Assembly: GCA_963740395.1 (NCBI GenBank)
Contig: CAVUEP010000071.1
Coordinates: 1-31,687 of the forward strand
DNA from: CADEEN01 sp963740395
GTDB lineage: Bacteria > Pseudomonadota > Gammaproteobacteria > Burkholderiales > Burkholderiaceae_C
Reading direction: 5' to 3'
DNA: 31,687 nt
Shown: one piece after another, positions 1-8,087 of the stretch
Layout: each line of letters starts with the position of its first letter
Position numbering within the stretch: position 1 is the first letter of the stretch
Position numbers and translations under genes: made by a program
The notes under the pieces: model-generated
Seen by the model: only the letters and a program-made list of their open reading frames with translations
The model's database searches: none
What the model was told of the DNA's origin: nothing

Positions 1-863
1 ACGCGCTTCAAGCCGAGCTTGGCCTTGATCTCCTCGCACAGCAGGTCGGCCAGCGCGCCGCTGCCCGAGAGCTGCACATTGCCATGCGCATCGTGCTCGA
101 CCTGCTTGGCCAGTTGCGCCAGGATCGGCTGCCCCGAGGCGTCGTGGATGCCTTCGGACACCGCGACGACGCAGCGGCCGTACCGCTCCTGCGTGGCCTT
201 GACGTCGGCCAGGAACTTGTCGATCACGAACGTGCGCTCCGGCACGTAGATCAGGTGCGGGCCGTCGTCGGGGAACTTCTTGCCCAGCGCCGAGGCTGCG
301 GTCAGGAAACCGGCATGGCGCCCCATCACGACAGCCACGTACACGCCCGGCAAGGCCGCGTTGTCGAGGTTGGCGCCGGCGAAGGCCTGGGCCACGAAAC
401 GCGCCGCCGAGGGGAATCCCGGCGTGTGGTCGTTGGACACCAGGTCGTTGTCGATCGTCTTGGGGATGTGGATGCAGCAGAGCGAATAACCGGCCTTGGC
501 CGCCTCCTCGTTGACGATGCGCACCGTGTCCGACGAATCGTTGCCGCCGATGTAGAAGAAGTAGCCGATGCCATGTGCGCGCAAGACCTCGAAGATCTGC
601 TGGCAGTACTTGAGGTCGGGCTTGTCGCGCGTCGAGCCCAGCGCCGACCCCGGCGTGGCGGCCACCAGCTCGAGGTTGTGGCTGGTCTCCTGGGTCAGGT
701 CGACGAAGTCTTCGTTGACGATGCCGCGCACGCCGTGGCGCGCGCCGTAGATGCGCTCGACGCCGCCGAAGCGCCGCGCTTCCAGCACCACGCCGGCCAG
801 CGACTGGTTGATGACGGCGGTGGGGCCGCCGCCCTGGGCGACGAGGATCTTGACTGCGGGCAT
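1..863 (-). CDS. pfp: PPi-type 6-phosphofructokinase (diphosphate--fructose-6-phosphate 1-phosphotransferase), 3' end cut by window
   Basis: Interconverts fructose 6-phosphate and fructose 1,6-bisphosphate in the cytoplasm, probably with pyrophosphate as phosphoryl donor. About 287 N-terminal residues are present; the C-terminus lies outside the window. The protein opens with MPAVKILVAQGGG, has GGND at residues 106-109 and PKTIDND at 134-140, then MGRHAG. In E. coli ATP-PFK the corresponding positions are GGDG and PGTIDND. An acidic residue in place of the first Gly together with Lys for the second is the established PPi-enzyme signature. The ATG at 863 has a good ribosome site (CAGGAG, 5 nt upstream). 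It lies 60 bp downstream of a second PFK gene on the same strand, so the two are probably co-transcribed. Donor specificity is inferred from residues only. Confidence 0.9.
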   Translation of the reverse strand, partial: MPAVKILVAQGGGPTAVINQSLAGVVLEARRFGGVERIYGARHGVRGIVNEDFVDLTQETSHNLELVAATPGSALGSTRDKPDLKYCQQIFEVLRAHGIGYFFYIGGNDSSDTVRIVNEEAAKAGYSLCCIHIPKTIDNDLVSNDHTPGFPSAARFVAQAFAGANLDNAALPGVYVAVVMGRHAGFLTAASALGKKFPDDGPHLIYVPERTFVIDKFLADVKATQERYGRCVVAVSEGIHDASGQPILAQLAKQVEHDAHGNVQLSGSGALADLLCEEIKAKLGLKR

Positions 864-923
864 CTCGGCTCCTGAATCTTTCAATGCGCGTGATTGTGCC
901 CAACGCTGCGCGGGGCGCCGCCC

Positions 924-1982
924 TCAGCCCAGGCAGACACCGATCTGGCGCGCGCAGGCCAGCAGCGGGTGGTCGAGCGGCACGGTGCGGTTGCGCCCCG
1001 CCACATCGGCCAGCGCCACGCTACACAACTTGCCGCCCTGCAGCGCCACCATGCGATTGAACTCACCGCGGCGCAGCATCATCGCCGCCTCGGTGCCGAA
1101 CTGCGTGGCCAGCACGCGGTCGAACGGCGTCGGCACGCCACCCCGCTGCAGGTGCCCGAGCACGGTGGCCCGCACTTCGCTGTCGACCAGCGGCTCGAGT
1201 TGCGCTCGCAGCACATGCGCGACACCGCCCAGGCGGATCGGATCGGGCGACGAGGCGTCGTGCGCGGCTACCGTCATCGCCGCGCCTGCGGGTGCGGCGC
1301 CTTCGGCAATGCAGATCAGCGTCAGGCGGCCGCGCTGCTCGCGCTCGCGGCAGCGCTCGGCCACCGTCGCCACCGAATACCCGATCTCGGGCAGCAGGAT
1401 CACGTCGGCCGCGCCGGCCAGGCCGGCTTCGAGCGCGATCCAGCCGGCGTAGCGACCCATGGTCTCGAGAATCATCACCCGGCCATGGCTCTGGCCGGTG
1501 GTCTCGAGGCGCCCGAGCGCATCGGTCACGGTGGCCACCGCGGTGTCGAAACCGAAGCTGCGGTCGTTGTGATGCAAGTCGTTGTCGATCGTCTTGGGCA
1601 CGCCCACCACCGGCAGGCCCAGCCGCGCGAAGCGTTCGGCAATGGCCATGCTGCCGTCGCCGCCGATCACGACGAGCGCGTCAAGGCCCAGTTCGCGCGC
1701 ATAGGCCAGCGCCGCCGCCGACACGTCGGCGCCATCGGCACCGAAGTAGGCGAACGGATTGGCGCGGTTGTGGGTGCCCAGGATCGTGCCGCCATGCCCC
1801 AGGATGCCGCACACGTCATCCCAGCGCAGGGGCCGCGAGCGGCGCTCGATCAGGCCGAGAAAACCCTGCTCGATGCCGACGACGTCGGCCTGTGCATGCG
1901 CCATCAGCGATTTCGTGACCGCGCGGATCACGGCATTCAGCCCCGGGCAGTCGCCCCCACCGGTCAATAACCCGACCCTCAT
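924..1982 (-). CDS. 6-phosphofructokinase, second paralogue with mixed donor signature
   Basis: Phosphofructokinase family, 352 residues from the ATG at 1982. The preceding codon (1985) is GTG and could also be used, but AAGGAG is best spaced for the ATG. Seen: N-terminal nucleotide loop LLTGGGDCPGLN, GGDG at 107-110, PKTIDND at 129-135 and MGRYAGW. Known: ATP-dependent enzymes carry Gly at both discriminating positions and PPi enzymes carry Asp and Lys. This protein has Gly at the first and Lys at the second, so the donor cannot be read off with certainty; ATP is somewhat more likely. It precedes the PPi-type gene by 60 bp in the same direction. A tandem pair with different donor signatures could separate glycolytic and reversible or gluconeogenic flux; that role is inference. 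Confidence 0.88.
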   Translation of the reverse strand: MRVGLLTGGGDCPGLNAVIRAVTKSLMAHAQADVVGIEQGFLGLIERRSRPLRWDDVCGILGHGGTILGTHNRANPFAYFGADGADVSAAALAYARELGLDALVVIGGDGSMAIAERFARLGLPVVGVPKTIDNDLHHNDRSFGFDTAVATVTDALGRLETTGQSHGRVMILETMGRYAGWIALEAGLAGAADVILLPEIGYSVATVAERCREREQRGRLTLICIAEGAAPAGAAMTVAAHDASSPDPIRLGGVAHVLRAQLEPLVDSEVRATVLGHLQRGGVPTPFDRVLATQFGTEAAMMLRRGEFNRMVALQGGKLCSVALADVAGRNRTVPLDHPLLACARQIGVCLG

Positions 1983-2068
1983 CACGGCTCCTTGCTGCTG
2001 CGTCGAACGACACCCAGTCTAGGCCCGCATGCCGGCCCGCCACTTGCGCCCGCACAATCAACGCCGAC

Positions 2069-2734
2069 ATGGGAACCCTTTACCTCGTGCGCCATGGCCA
2101 GGCCTCGTTCGGCGCCGCCGACTACGACCAGTTGAGCGCGCTGGGCCAGCAGCAGAGCCGGCGCCTGGGCGCCTGGTTCCGCAGCCAGGGCGCGCGCTTC
2201 GACGCCGTGTTCACCGGCACGCTGCGCCGCCATGCGCAGACGCTGGCCGGCATCGAGGAAGGCCTGCAGGTGCGGCACGAGGCGGTTGCGCTGCCGGGCC
2301 TGGACGAGTTCGACAGCGAGGCGCTGGTGCGCACGGTGCACGCCGGACCGATCGCGCCGGCACGCACGCCCGCGCAGGTGCGTGAGCATTTCCGGCTGCT
2401 GCGCCGCGGCCTGCGCCAGTGGATGGCCGCGGCCACGCAGCCCGAGGGCATGCCCTCGCACGCCGACTTCGTCGCCGGCGTCGTCGCGGCGCTCGACCAC
2501 GTGCGCGACGCACATGCCGGGCAACGCGTGCTCATCGTCTCCAGCGGCGGCCCGATCGCCACCGCCATCGGCCAGGTGCTGGGCCTGGGCGCCGAAGCGA
2601 CGATCGAACTCAACCTGCACATCCGCAACAGTGCGCTGAGCGAATTCAAGGTCGGCCCGAAGCGCCACACGCTGATCACGTTCAACACCCTGCCCCATCT
2701 CGACGGCGACCCGGCCTCGGTGACGTACGCCTAG
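2069..2734 (+). CDS. Histidine phosphatase superfamily (phosphoglycerate-mutase-like) protein, atypical active site
   Basis: 221-residue cytoplasmic protein with the superfamily hallmark LVRHG at residues 6-10, where His9 would be the phospho-acceptor, followed by a Gln and Ser rich helix and GTLRRHAQT, which fits the third conserved Arg. Near the C-terminus, where most members have a S-H-G-G motif supplying the second catalytic His, this protein reads VSSGGPI, so the second His is absent. Some uncharacterised bacterial subfamilies have similar Ser/Thr-Gly-Gly variants, so this may be a subfamily trait. The substrate is unknown. It is divergent from the phosphofructokinase pair (87 bp apart) and is followed closely by a tRNA gene with its own -10 box. 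No operon partner is evident. Confidence 0.85.
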   Translation: MGTLYLVRHGQASFGAADYDQLSALGQQQSRRLGAWFRSQGARFDAVFTGTLRRHAQTLAGIEEGLQVRHEAVALPGLDEFDSEALVRTVHAGPIAPARTPAQVREHFRLLRRGLRQWMAAATQPEGMPSHADFVAGVVAALDHVRDAHAGQRVLIVSSGGPIATAIGQVLGLGAEATIELNLHIRNSALSEFKVGPKRHTLITFNTLPHLDGDPASVTYA

Positions 2735-2738
2735 CCTC

Positions 2739-2744
2739 TATAAT
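2739..2744 (+). promoter_or_regulatory. Probable -10 box of the tRNA-Thr gene
   Basis: A perfect TATAAT lies 17 bp before the first base of the tRNA, immediately after the stop codon of the phosphatase gene. It stands out in a sequence this GC-rich. I see no good -35 hexamer at 16-18 bp, where the sequence is inside the upstream coding region. Confidence 0.6.
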
Positions 2745-2761
2745 TCGCGGCTGTTCAAAGC

Positions 2762-2837
2762 GCCGGTGTAGCTCAGTTGGTAGAGCAGCGCATTCGTAAT
2801 GCGAAGGTCGGGAGTTCGACTCTTCTCACCGGCACCA
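2762..2837 (+). tRNA. tRNA-Thr, anticodon CGT
   Basis: A 76-base cloverleaf with encoded CCA. The acceptor stem GCCGGTG pairs with CACCGGC (2827-2833), followed by discriminator A and CCA at 2835-2837. The D arm is gctc/gagc. The anticodon loop TTCGTAA puts CGT at 2795-2797, and the T loop is TTCGACT on a stem with two G-U pairs. The anticodon arm matches E. coli tRNA-Thr(CGU) closely, including its G-A apposition at the top of the stem. It decodes ACG, a frequent codon in this GC-rich genome. Confidence 0.97.
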
Positions 2838-2949
2838 CTTGAATCAAGGATCAGCAGGTCGGCGCAGGCCGACCCATTGCGCGTCCTTTACGCCCTGCGA
2901 TGCGCGGCGCCGCGGTGTGTCATGCGGACGTCGACATTCGGCGCCCCCA

Positions 2950-3372
2950 ATGACTCCCCCCTCACATCCCATGCAACCAGTCGCCCACGCAGTGGCTGCA
3001 GCATTGGCGGCGTCGCGCGCGTGGCGACTCGTGACGACGCTGCTCGTCGTCGTCGTCAGCGTCCTGGCATTGACGCCCAATCCGCCGCCCAGCATCGACT
3101 TCGGCTGGGACAAGCTGAATCACATGTTGGCCTTCACGGCGCTCGCGTTTTCCGCCTGCCTGGGTCATCCCGCGTCGAATCGCGCGCGCCTGCTCTGGCT
3201 GTGTTCCCTGCTGGCCTTTGCAGGTCTGATCGAAGTCTTGCAGGCCTTCGTGCCGGGCCGGGCCTCGGAATGGGGCGACATGCTCGGCGATGCGGTGGGC
3301 ATTGCCCTGGGCGCGCTGCTCGGCGCCGTTGCGCTGCGTGCCGTGGCGTTGCGATCGGCACGCCGCCCTTGA
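2950..3372 (+). CDS. VanZ-like small membrane protein
   Basis: About 140 residues from the ATG at 2950, or 133 from the ATG at 2971; neither has a clear ribosome site. It has three to four hydrophobic segments (about residues 26-42, 58-71, 81-99 and 112-134). The pattern DKLNHMLAF after the first segment, then LIEVLQ and a later RASEWGDMLGDAVGIALG, is the VanZ/PF04892 arrangement (D-K-x-x-H, E-x-x-Q, R-x-x-x-x-x-D). VanZ of enterococci gives low-level teicoplanin resistance, but most proteobacterial members are uncharacterised inner-membrane proteins and resistance should not be assumed. It follows the tRNA gene by 112 bp and stands alone. Confidence 0.75.
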   Translation: MTPPSHPMQPVAHAVAAALAASRAWRLVTTLLVVVVSVLALTPNPPPSIDFGWDKLNHMLAFTALAFSACLGHPASNRARLLWLCSLLAFAGLIEVLQAFVPGRASEWGDMLGDAVGIALGALLGAVALRAVALRSARRP

Positions 3373-3572
3373 CGCGTCGCCGCCGGAATCGGCGGCCGTC
3401 GAACAGCGCTCGCGCGCATCAAGTCGGCGCGCCGGGATCTGCGAAGTCCGTCCATCCATTGACCGTTTGCGTGAAGCTGCACACGGTTACAAGTGGATTT
3501 AGCCGCCACGACGGCGCCCACGCTTCCTAGAATCCGTTTCGTGCACGCCCTTGCGTGAAACCGAATCCACTC

Positions 3573-3989
3573 ATGTCGACTACACCGTTCGAATTCCGGC
3601 CTTCCGGATCCATCGACTTCGAAGCCATCGAGCCTGCGGCCGTGGCCAAGGAAGTCAACGCTCCCGCCGACGACGGCATCGACAGAGACCCGCTGTCGAT
3701 CAACTTCGGTCGCCTGAAAGACCACAAGCCGACCTCGATCGAGCGCATGCTGGCGGGCACCACGATCGACTGGCTGGTCGCGTTTCCTGCGCCGTCCCGG
3801 CCCAAGGCCCTGTGCGACCGCTATCCGCATGTGGCCAACCGGCTGGCGCAGGACTGGTCCCAGCCGGCTAGCTCCACCCAGAGCCTGCAGTTGCTGATCG
3901 AAGACGCGCGCTGGGGCAGCGCGGGCTTTCCGGCGCAAGTGCAGGACGAGTTGCAGCGGCTGCTGACGATTCGCACGACGGGCGCCTGA
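3573..3989 (+). CDS. Conserved-looking hypothetical protein
   Basis: I do not recognise a family. It has 138 residues from the ATG at 3573; a GTG at 3555 in frame would add six residues. The protein is soluble and has no signal peptide. The N-terminal 50 residues are acidic and low in structure, followed by a more regular part with SINFGRLKDHKP, a TTIDWLVAFP stretch and a C-terminal half rich in Gln, Leu and Trp. Codon use and third-position GC match the neighbours, which supports it being a real gene. It is preceded by a 200-bp spacer in which I see no clear promoter and ends inside a GC-rich inverted repeat. Confidence 0.6.
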   Translation: MSTTPFEFRPSGSIDFEAIEPAAVAKEVNAPADDGIDRDPLSINFGRLKDHKPTSIERMLAGTTIDWLVAFPAPSRPKALCDRYPHVANRLAQDWSQPASSTQSLQLLIEDARWGSAGFPAQVQDELQRLLTIRTTGA

Positions 3990-4020
3990 GGCGCCACACC
4001 AAGCCCGCGCGCTAGCGCGC
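3981..4020. terminator. Two GC-rich palindromes after the hypothetical gene, possible terminator
   Basis: GGCGCC TGA GGCGCC (3981-3995) forms a 6-bp stem whose loop is the stop codon. GCGCGCTAGCGCGC (4007-4020) is a perfect 14-bp palindrome. Both sit between two genes that converge here (3989 plus, 4080 minus), where a terminator is expected. Neither has a T-run, so an intrinsic terminator is not proven. Confidence 0.35.
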
Positions 4021-4079
4021 CCTGTTGCAGTCGATCACGGCGGCCACGCTGCCGTCAGCGCTGACGAGCCGGCTCGGCC

Positions 4080-4631
4080 TCAGCGTGAGCCTGCCATGTA
4101 GGCCGCTTCGAATTCGCGCTTGGCGCGAATGTAGTGGTTCGCGCACTCCACCAGCGTATCGGCGCTTGGGTGCTCGACGCAGTGCCTGGGCTTCTTGTAG
4201 AACTCGTTCCAAGCCTGTGCCTTGCGGTTGAGTTCGTCGCGCGCGCCGGTCTCGGCGGCCGGCTTGCGCTCGACGTCAACGACGCGGGGTGGCGCGGGCG
4301 CCACGACGCCGGCGCTCGGTGGTGCGGCCTCAGCCTGCGTGAGCTGCTTCTCCAGTGGCATGGGCTCCGGCGCCGTGCTGTCACGCACCGGCGGCGCGGG
4401 TTCGGGCGCGCTACGTTCGCCGCTGTCGCGCATCGCCTCACCGAACACTTGCGCGGCTTCGGTCAGGGCCAACTGCGGCAGGTACCGATCCAGGGCAGCC
4501 ACGAGCGTGCCGCCGAGCACGGCGCCAATGGCCACGCCGGCCGCGATCTTCCATATCGTCGAGTCACGCCGGGCCTCGCGCGGTGTCGGATACCCGCTCT
4601 CCCAGTCCTGGTCGTCAAAATCGAACGTCAC
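4080..4631 (-). CDS. Hypothetical single-pass membrane protein
   Basis: 183 residues starting at a GTG (4631), chosen because the sequence upstream of it loses protein-like composition. A charged, acidic N-terminus (FDFDDQDWE) is followed by one hydrophobic Gly/Ala-rich helix at about residues 27-47. A Pro- and Ala-rich linker (about 70-130) follows, then a C-terminal segment with charged and aromatic residues and two Cys (RHCVEHP and LVECANHY). The topology suggests a cytoplasmic N-terminus with the rest in the periplasm. No family is recognised. It is divergent from the aromatic-CoA cluster (211 bp between starts) and converges on the upstream hypothetical gene. Confidence 0.6.
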   Translation of the reverse strand: MTFDFDDQDWESGYPTPREARRDSTIWKIAAGVAIGAVLGGTLVAALDRYLPQLALTEAAQVFGEAMRDSGERSAPEPAPPVRDSTAPEPMPLEKQLTQAEAAPPSAGVVAPAPPRVVDVERKPAAETGARDELNRKAQAWNEFYKKPRHCVEHPSADTLVECANHYIRAKREFEAAYMAGSR

Positions 4632-4722
4632 GGCAGCCCACAGTTTGTAACAGTCTAGTCTGGCATGACTCCATCGATTCGGCAACGACGTGCCCTGGGC
4701 GGCCCGCCCGCCGCTCGGCGCA

Positions 4723-4735
4723 GGCAGAATCTGCC
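4723..4735. promoter_or_regulatory. Interrupted palindrome in the divergent promoter region, candidate operator
   Basis: GGCAGA-A-TCTGCC is a perfect 6+6 palindrome around one base. It lies in the 211-bp spacer between the minus-strand membrane protein and the monooxygenase gene, about 108 bp before the latter. The size fits a dimeric repressor site. No regulator gene is adjacent, so the assignment is tentative. Confidence 0.3.
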
Positions 4736-4842
4736 GGGTCCCAAGTGCCGATTCGCATGCATCCACCGAGCAATTCAAGCGTGTCCTGCCAGCCCGTGAA
4801 AGCCATGGCCCGTTGCGTCGCGCGCCGTCCGCGGCGGCCTGC

Positions 4843-7171
4843 ATGAAGATCGTCTGCATCGGCGGCGGCCCAGCGGGTCTTTATTTCGCGCTGCTGATGA
4901 AGCAGCTCGGGCGCCACCACGACATCAGCGTGGTCGAGCGCAACAAGCCCTATGACACCTTCGGCTGGGGCGTGGTGTTTTCCGACGCGACAATGGACAA
5001 CATGCGCGAGTGGGACCGCGAAACGGCCGACGCGATCGAAGCCTCGTTCGCCCATTGGGACGACATCGAACTGCATTTCAAGGGCCGCACGATCCGCTCC
5101 GGCGGCCATGGCTTCGTCGGCATCGGGCGCAAGAAACTGCTCAACATCCTGCAGGCCCGCTGCGAAGCCCTGGGCGTGGCGCTGGTGTTCGAGACCGAGG
5201 CCGAGAGCGATACCGACTACGCCGACGCCGACGCCGACCTCGTGATCGCCAGCGACGGCATCAATTCGCGCATCCGCGGCAAGTACGCCGCGGTCTTCAA
5301 GCCCGACATCGTCACGCGCCCGAACCGCTTCATCTGGCTCGGCGCAAAGAAGCGCTACGAGCCCTTCACCTTCATCTTCGAAAAGACCGAACACGGCTGG
5401 TTCCAGGCCCATGTCTACCAGTTCGACGACGAAACGAGCACCTTCATCGTCGAATGCCCCGAGAGCGTGTGGCTGGCACATGGCCTGGACCACGCCGACG
5501 TCGACCAGTCGATCGCCTTCTGCGAACAGCTCTTCGCCGCCAACCTGCAGGGCACCAGGCTGCTGAGCAACGCGCGGCACCTGCGCGGCTCGGCCTGGAT
5601 CAACTTCCAGCGCGTCAAGTGCGAGCAGTGGTCGCACTTCAACGGCCGCAGCCATGTCGTGCTGATGGGCGACGCGGTGCACACCGCGCACTTCGCGATC
5701 GGCTCGGGCACCAAGCTGGCGCTGGAAGACGCGATCGAACTGACGCGCCAGTTCCAGCAGCACGGCGACACGCGCGAGCACATTCCCGAAGTGCTGGCGC
5801 GCTACCAGGCGCTGCGCGCGATCGACGTGATCCGCCTGCAGAACGCGGCCTGGAACGCGATGGAGTGGTTCGAGGTCTGCGGCGAGCGCTACTGCGACCA
5901 GCTCGAACCCGAGCAGTTCATGTACTCGATGCTCACGCGCAGCCAGCGCATCAGCCACGAGAACCTGCGCCTGCGCGACAAGGGCTGGCTCGAGGGCTTC
6001 GAACGCTGGTTCGCCGCGCGCGCCGGTGGCGCTGCAGCCGACCGCAGGCGCCGATCGCCGCCGATGTTCACGCCCTACACGCTGCGCGGCGTGACGCTGA
6101 AGAACCGCGTCGTCGTCTCGCCGATGGCGCAGTACTCCTGCGTCGACGGCCTGCCCGCCGACTACCACCTGGTGCACCTGGGCGCGCGCGCGATGGGCGG
6201 CGCCGGCATGGTGGTGGCCGAGATGACCTGCCCCAGTCGCCGACGCGCGCATCACGCCGGGCTGCCCGGGGCTGTGGAACGAAGCCCAGCGCGACGGCTG
6301 GAAGCGCATCGTCGACTTCGTGCACCGCGAGACCGACGCCAAGATCGCGATCCAGCTCGGCCACGCCGGCGCCAAGGGCTCGACCAACGCCCCCTGGGAC
6401 GGCGCCGGCGCCGACCAGCCGCTGCCCGCAGGGCAACTGGCCGCTGATCGCGCCCTCGGCCCAGCCCTATCTCGAGGGCGGCCAGCGTGCCGCGCGCGAT
6501 GACCCGCGCCGACATGGACCGTGTGCGCGACGACTTCGTGCACAGCGCGCATCTGGCCGCGCAGGCCGGCTTCGACTGGCTCGAGCTGCACTGCGCGCAC
6601 GGCTACCTGCTGTCGAGCCTTCATTTCGCCGCTGACCAATCGGCGCAGCGACGACTACGGCGGCACGCTGGCGAACCGGCTGCGCTTTCCGCTCGAGGTG
6701 TTCAGCGCCGTGCGCGCAGGTCTGGCCGGACGACTGCCGATCTCGGTGCGCATCTCGGCCCATGACTGGGTCGAAGGCGGCATCACGCCCGACGACGCGG
6801 TGCAGATCGCGCGCGCCTTCAAGGCCGCCGGCGCCGACATGATCGACTGCTCCTCGGGCCAGGTCAGCGCCGAGCAGAAGCCCACCTACGGCCGCATGTA
6901 CCAGACGCCCTTTGCCGACCGCATCCGCAACGAGGCCGGCATCGCCACCATCGCGGTCGGTGCGATCTCCGAGGCCGACCATGTCAACAGCATCATCTCC
7001 GCCGGCCGCGCCGACCTCTGCGCGGTCGCGCGCCCGCACCTGGCCAACCCGGCCTGGACGCTGACCGAAGCGGCCAAGATCGGCTACACCGGCGCTGGCC
7101 TGGCCGCGGCAGTACCGCAGTCGGCAAGACGCAGCTCGAGACGCTGTTCCAGCGCGAGCGTGCGGCGCTGA
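4843..7171 (+). CDS. Two-domain 2-aminobenzoyl-CoA monooxygenase/reductase-type flavoprotein (bifunctional salicylyl-CoA 5-hydroxylase family), frame interrupted
   Basis: The N-terminal half is a class A FAD monooxygenase: GGGPAG at residues 7-12, ASDGINSR around 136-143, and GDAVHTAHF at 276-284 followed by the flavin-contact helix. From about residue 408 an Old Yellow Enzyme domain begins (FTPYTLRGV, NRVVVSPMAQYS), with later LELHCAHGYLLSS and DDYGGTLANRLRFPLEV. This order matches the Azoarcus 2-aminobenzoyl-CoA monooxygenase/reductase, which hydroxylates and then reduces the ring of anthraniloyl-CoA, and proteins annotated as salicylyl-CoA 5-hydroxylase/oxidoreductase. The expected length of about 770 residues is reached only after removing one extra base near each of 6237, 6430, 6485, 6619, 7097, 7121 and about 7160; the first 465 codons are open. 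The ATG at 4843 fits the family N-terminus but lacks a good ribosome site. Aminobenzoyl- versus salicylyl-CoA is unresolved. Confidence 0.85.
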
Positions 7172-7191
7172 TAGCGAGCCCTAGCCGGGAG

Positions 7192-7214
7192 CGAGACAAT
7201 GGCACCTTGTCTCG
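7192..7214. other. Intercistronic hairpin
   Basis: CGAGACAA and TTGTCTCG form a perfect 8-bp stem around a 7-base loop (TGGCACC) in the 59-bp spacer between the monooxygenase stop and the crotonase start. It has no T-run. It could stabilise or punctuate the operon message, or bind a regulator; its function is unknown. Confidence 0.5.
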
Positions 7215-7230
7215 ACCTCCTGAGCGCACC

Positions 7231-8087
7231 ATGAAACACGCGTCGACCCCGCCCTGGTCGCCGGCAACCGCGTCGCGCTGGCCGGCTACCCGGCCGTGCA
7301 CTTCCTCTGGCAGGTCGATGCCGGCGTGGGCGTGATCACGCTGAATCGCCCGGAGCGCAAGAACCCGCTGACCTTCGCGTCCTACGCCGAGTTGCGCGAC
7401 CTGTTCCGTCAGCTGCGCTACGCCACCGACGTGCACTGCGTGCGTGCGTGCAGGGCGCGGGCGGCAATTTCTGCTCGGGCGGCGACGTGCACGAGATCAT
7501 CGGCCCGCTGATGCAAGCTGAAGGCGCCCGAGCTGCTGATGTTCACGCGCATGACCGGCGACCTGGTGCAAGGCGATGCGGCATTGCCCGCAGCCGATCA
7601 TCGCCGCGGTCGACGGCGTCTGCGCCGGCGCCGGCGCCATCGTCGCCATGGCCAGCGATCTGCGGCTGGGCACGGCGCGCATGCAAGACCGCGTTCCTCT
7701 TCAACCGCGTCGGCCTGGCCGGCTGCGACATGGGCGCCTGCGCAATGCTGCCGCGCATCGTCGGCCACGGCCGCGCCAGCGAGTGGCTCTACACCGGCCG
7801 CGCGCTGGGCGGTGACGAGGCCGAACGCTGGGGTTTCTACAACCGGCTGGTGGCGCCCGAGGACTTGCAAGCCGAGGCGCTGGCGCTGGCGCGCGAGCTC
7901 GCCAGCGGCCCCACCTTCGCCAACGGCATCACCAAGACCATGCTGCACCAGGAATGGAACATGGGCATCGACCAGGCGATCGAGGCCGAGGCGCAGGCGC
8001 AGGCGCTGTGCATGCTGACCGAAGACTTCGGCCGCGCCTACCGCGCCTTCGTCGGCCAAGGGCAAGCCGGTCTTCAAGGGCGATTGA
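7231..8087 (+). CDS. Enoyl-CoA hydratase/isomerase (crotonase) family protein of the aromatic-CoA cluster, frame interrupted
   Basis: About 283 residues once the frame is restored. Recognisable in order: VGVITLNRPERKNPLTF, GAGGNFCSGGDVHEIIGPL (oxyanion-hole region), PIIAAVDGVCAGAGA, FLFNRVGLAGCDMGA, LLPRIVGHGR-like and a C-terminal TEDFGRAYRAF. The CSGGD and AGAGA segments are the two crotonase CoA/oxyanion motifs. The context suggests hydration or hydrolytic ring opening of the alicyclic CoA ester made by the monooxygenase; that is inference. Frame changes: a net +2 or -1 near 7240, two extra bases at 7445-7453, and one each near 7514, 7569, 7684 and 8057. The stop overlaps the next start as TGATG (8085-8089), indicating translational coupling. 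The N-terminal residues are uncertain because of the first frame change. Confidence 0.85.

Noticed and set aside
84..1970. Plus-strand open frames opposite the two phosphofructokinases
   Set aside because: The minus strand encodes two full PFK motif sets with ribosome sites; the plus-strand products are composition artefacts.
2762..2837. tRNA gene as an integration site for a genomic island
   Set aside because: No integrase, no repeated 3' tRNA fragment and no change in codon use downstream.
2950..3372. Calling the VanZ-like gene an antibiotic resistance gene
   Set aside because: Only the broad family pattern is present; there is no vanA-type cluster or mobile context.
4007..4020. GCGCGCTAGCGCGC as a restriction-modification or integration site
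   Set aside because: A short GC palindrome is expected by chance in DNA this GC-rich and nothing mobile lies nearby.
4615..6639. Long open frame on the minus strand (about 670 codons) opposite the monooxygenase gene
   Set aside because: High third-position GC on the coding strand creates long stop-free antisense frames. The translated sequence is His/Arg/Ala/Val repetitive with no family motif, while the plus strand has clear FAD and OYE motifs.
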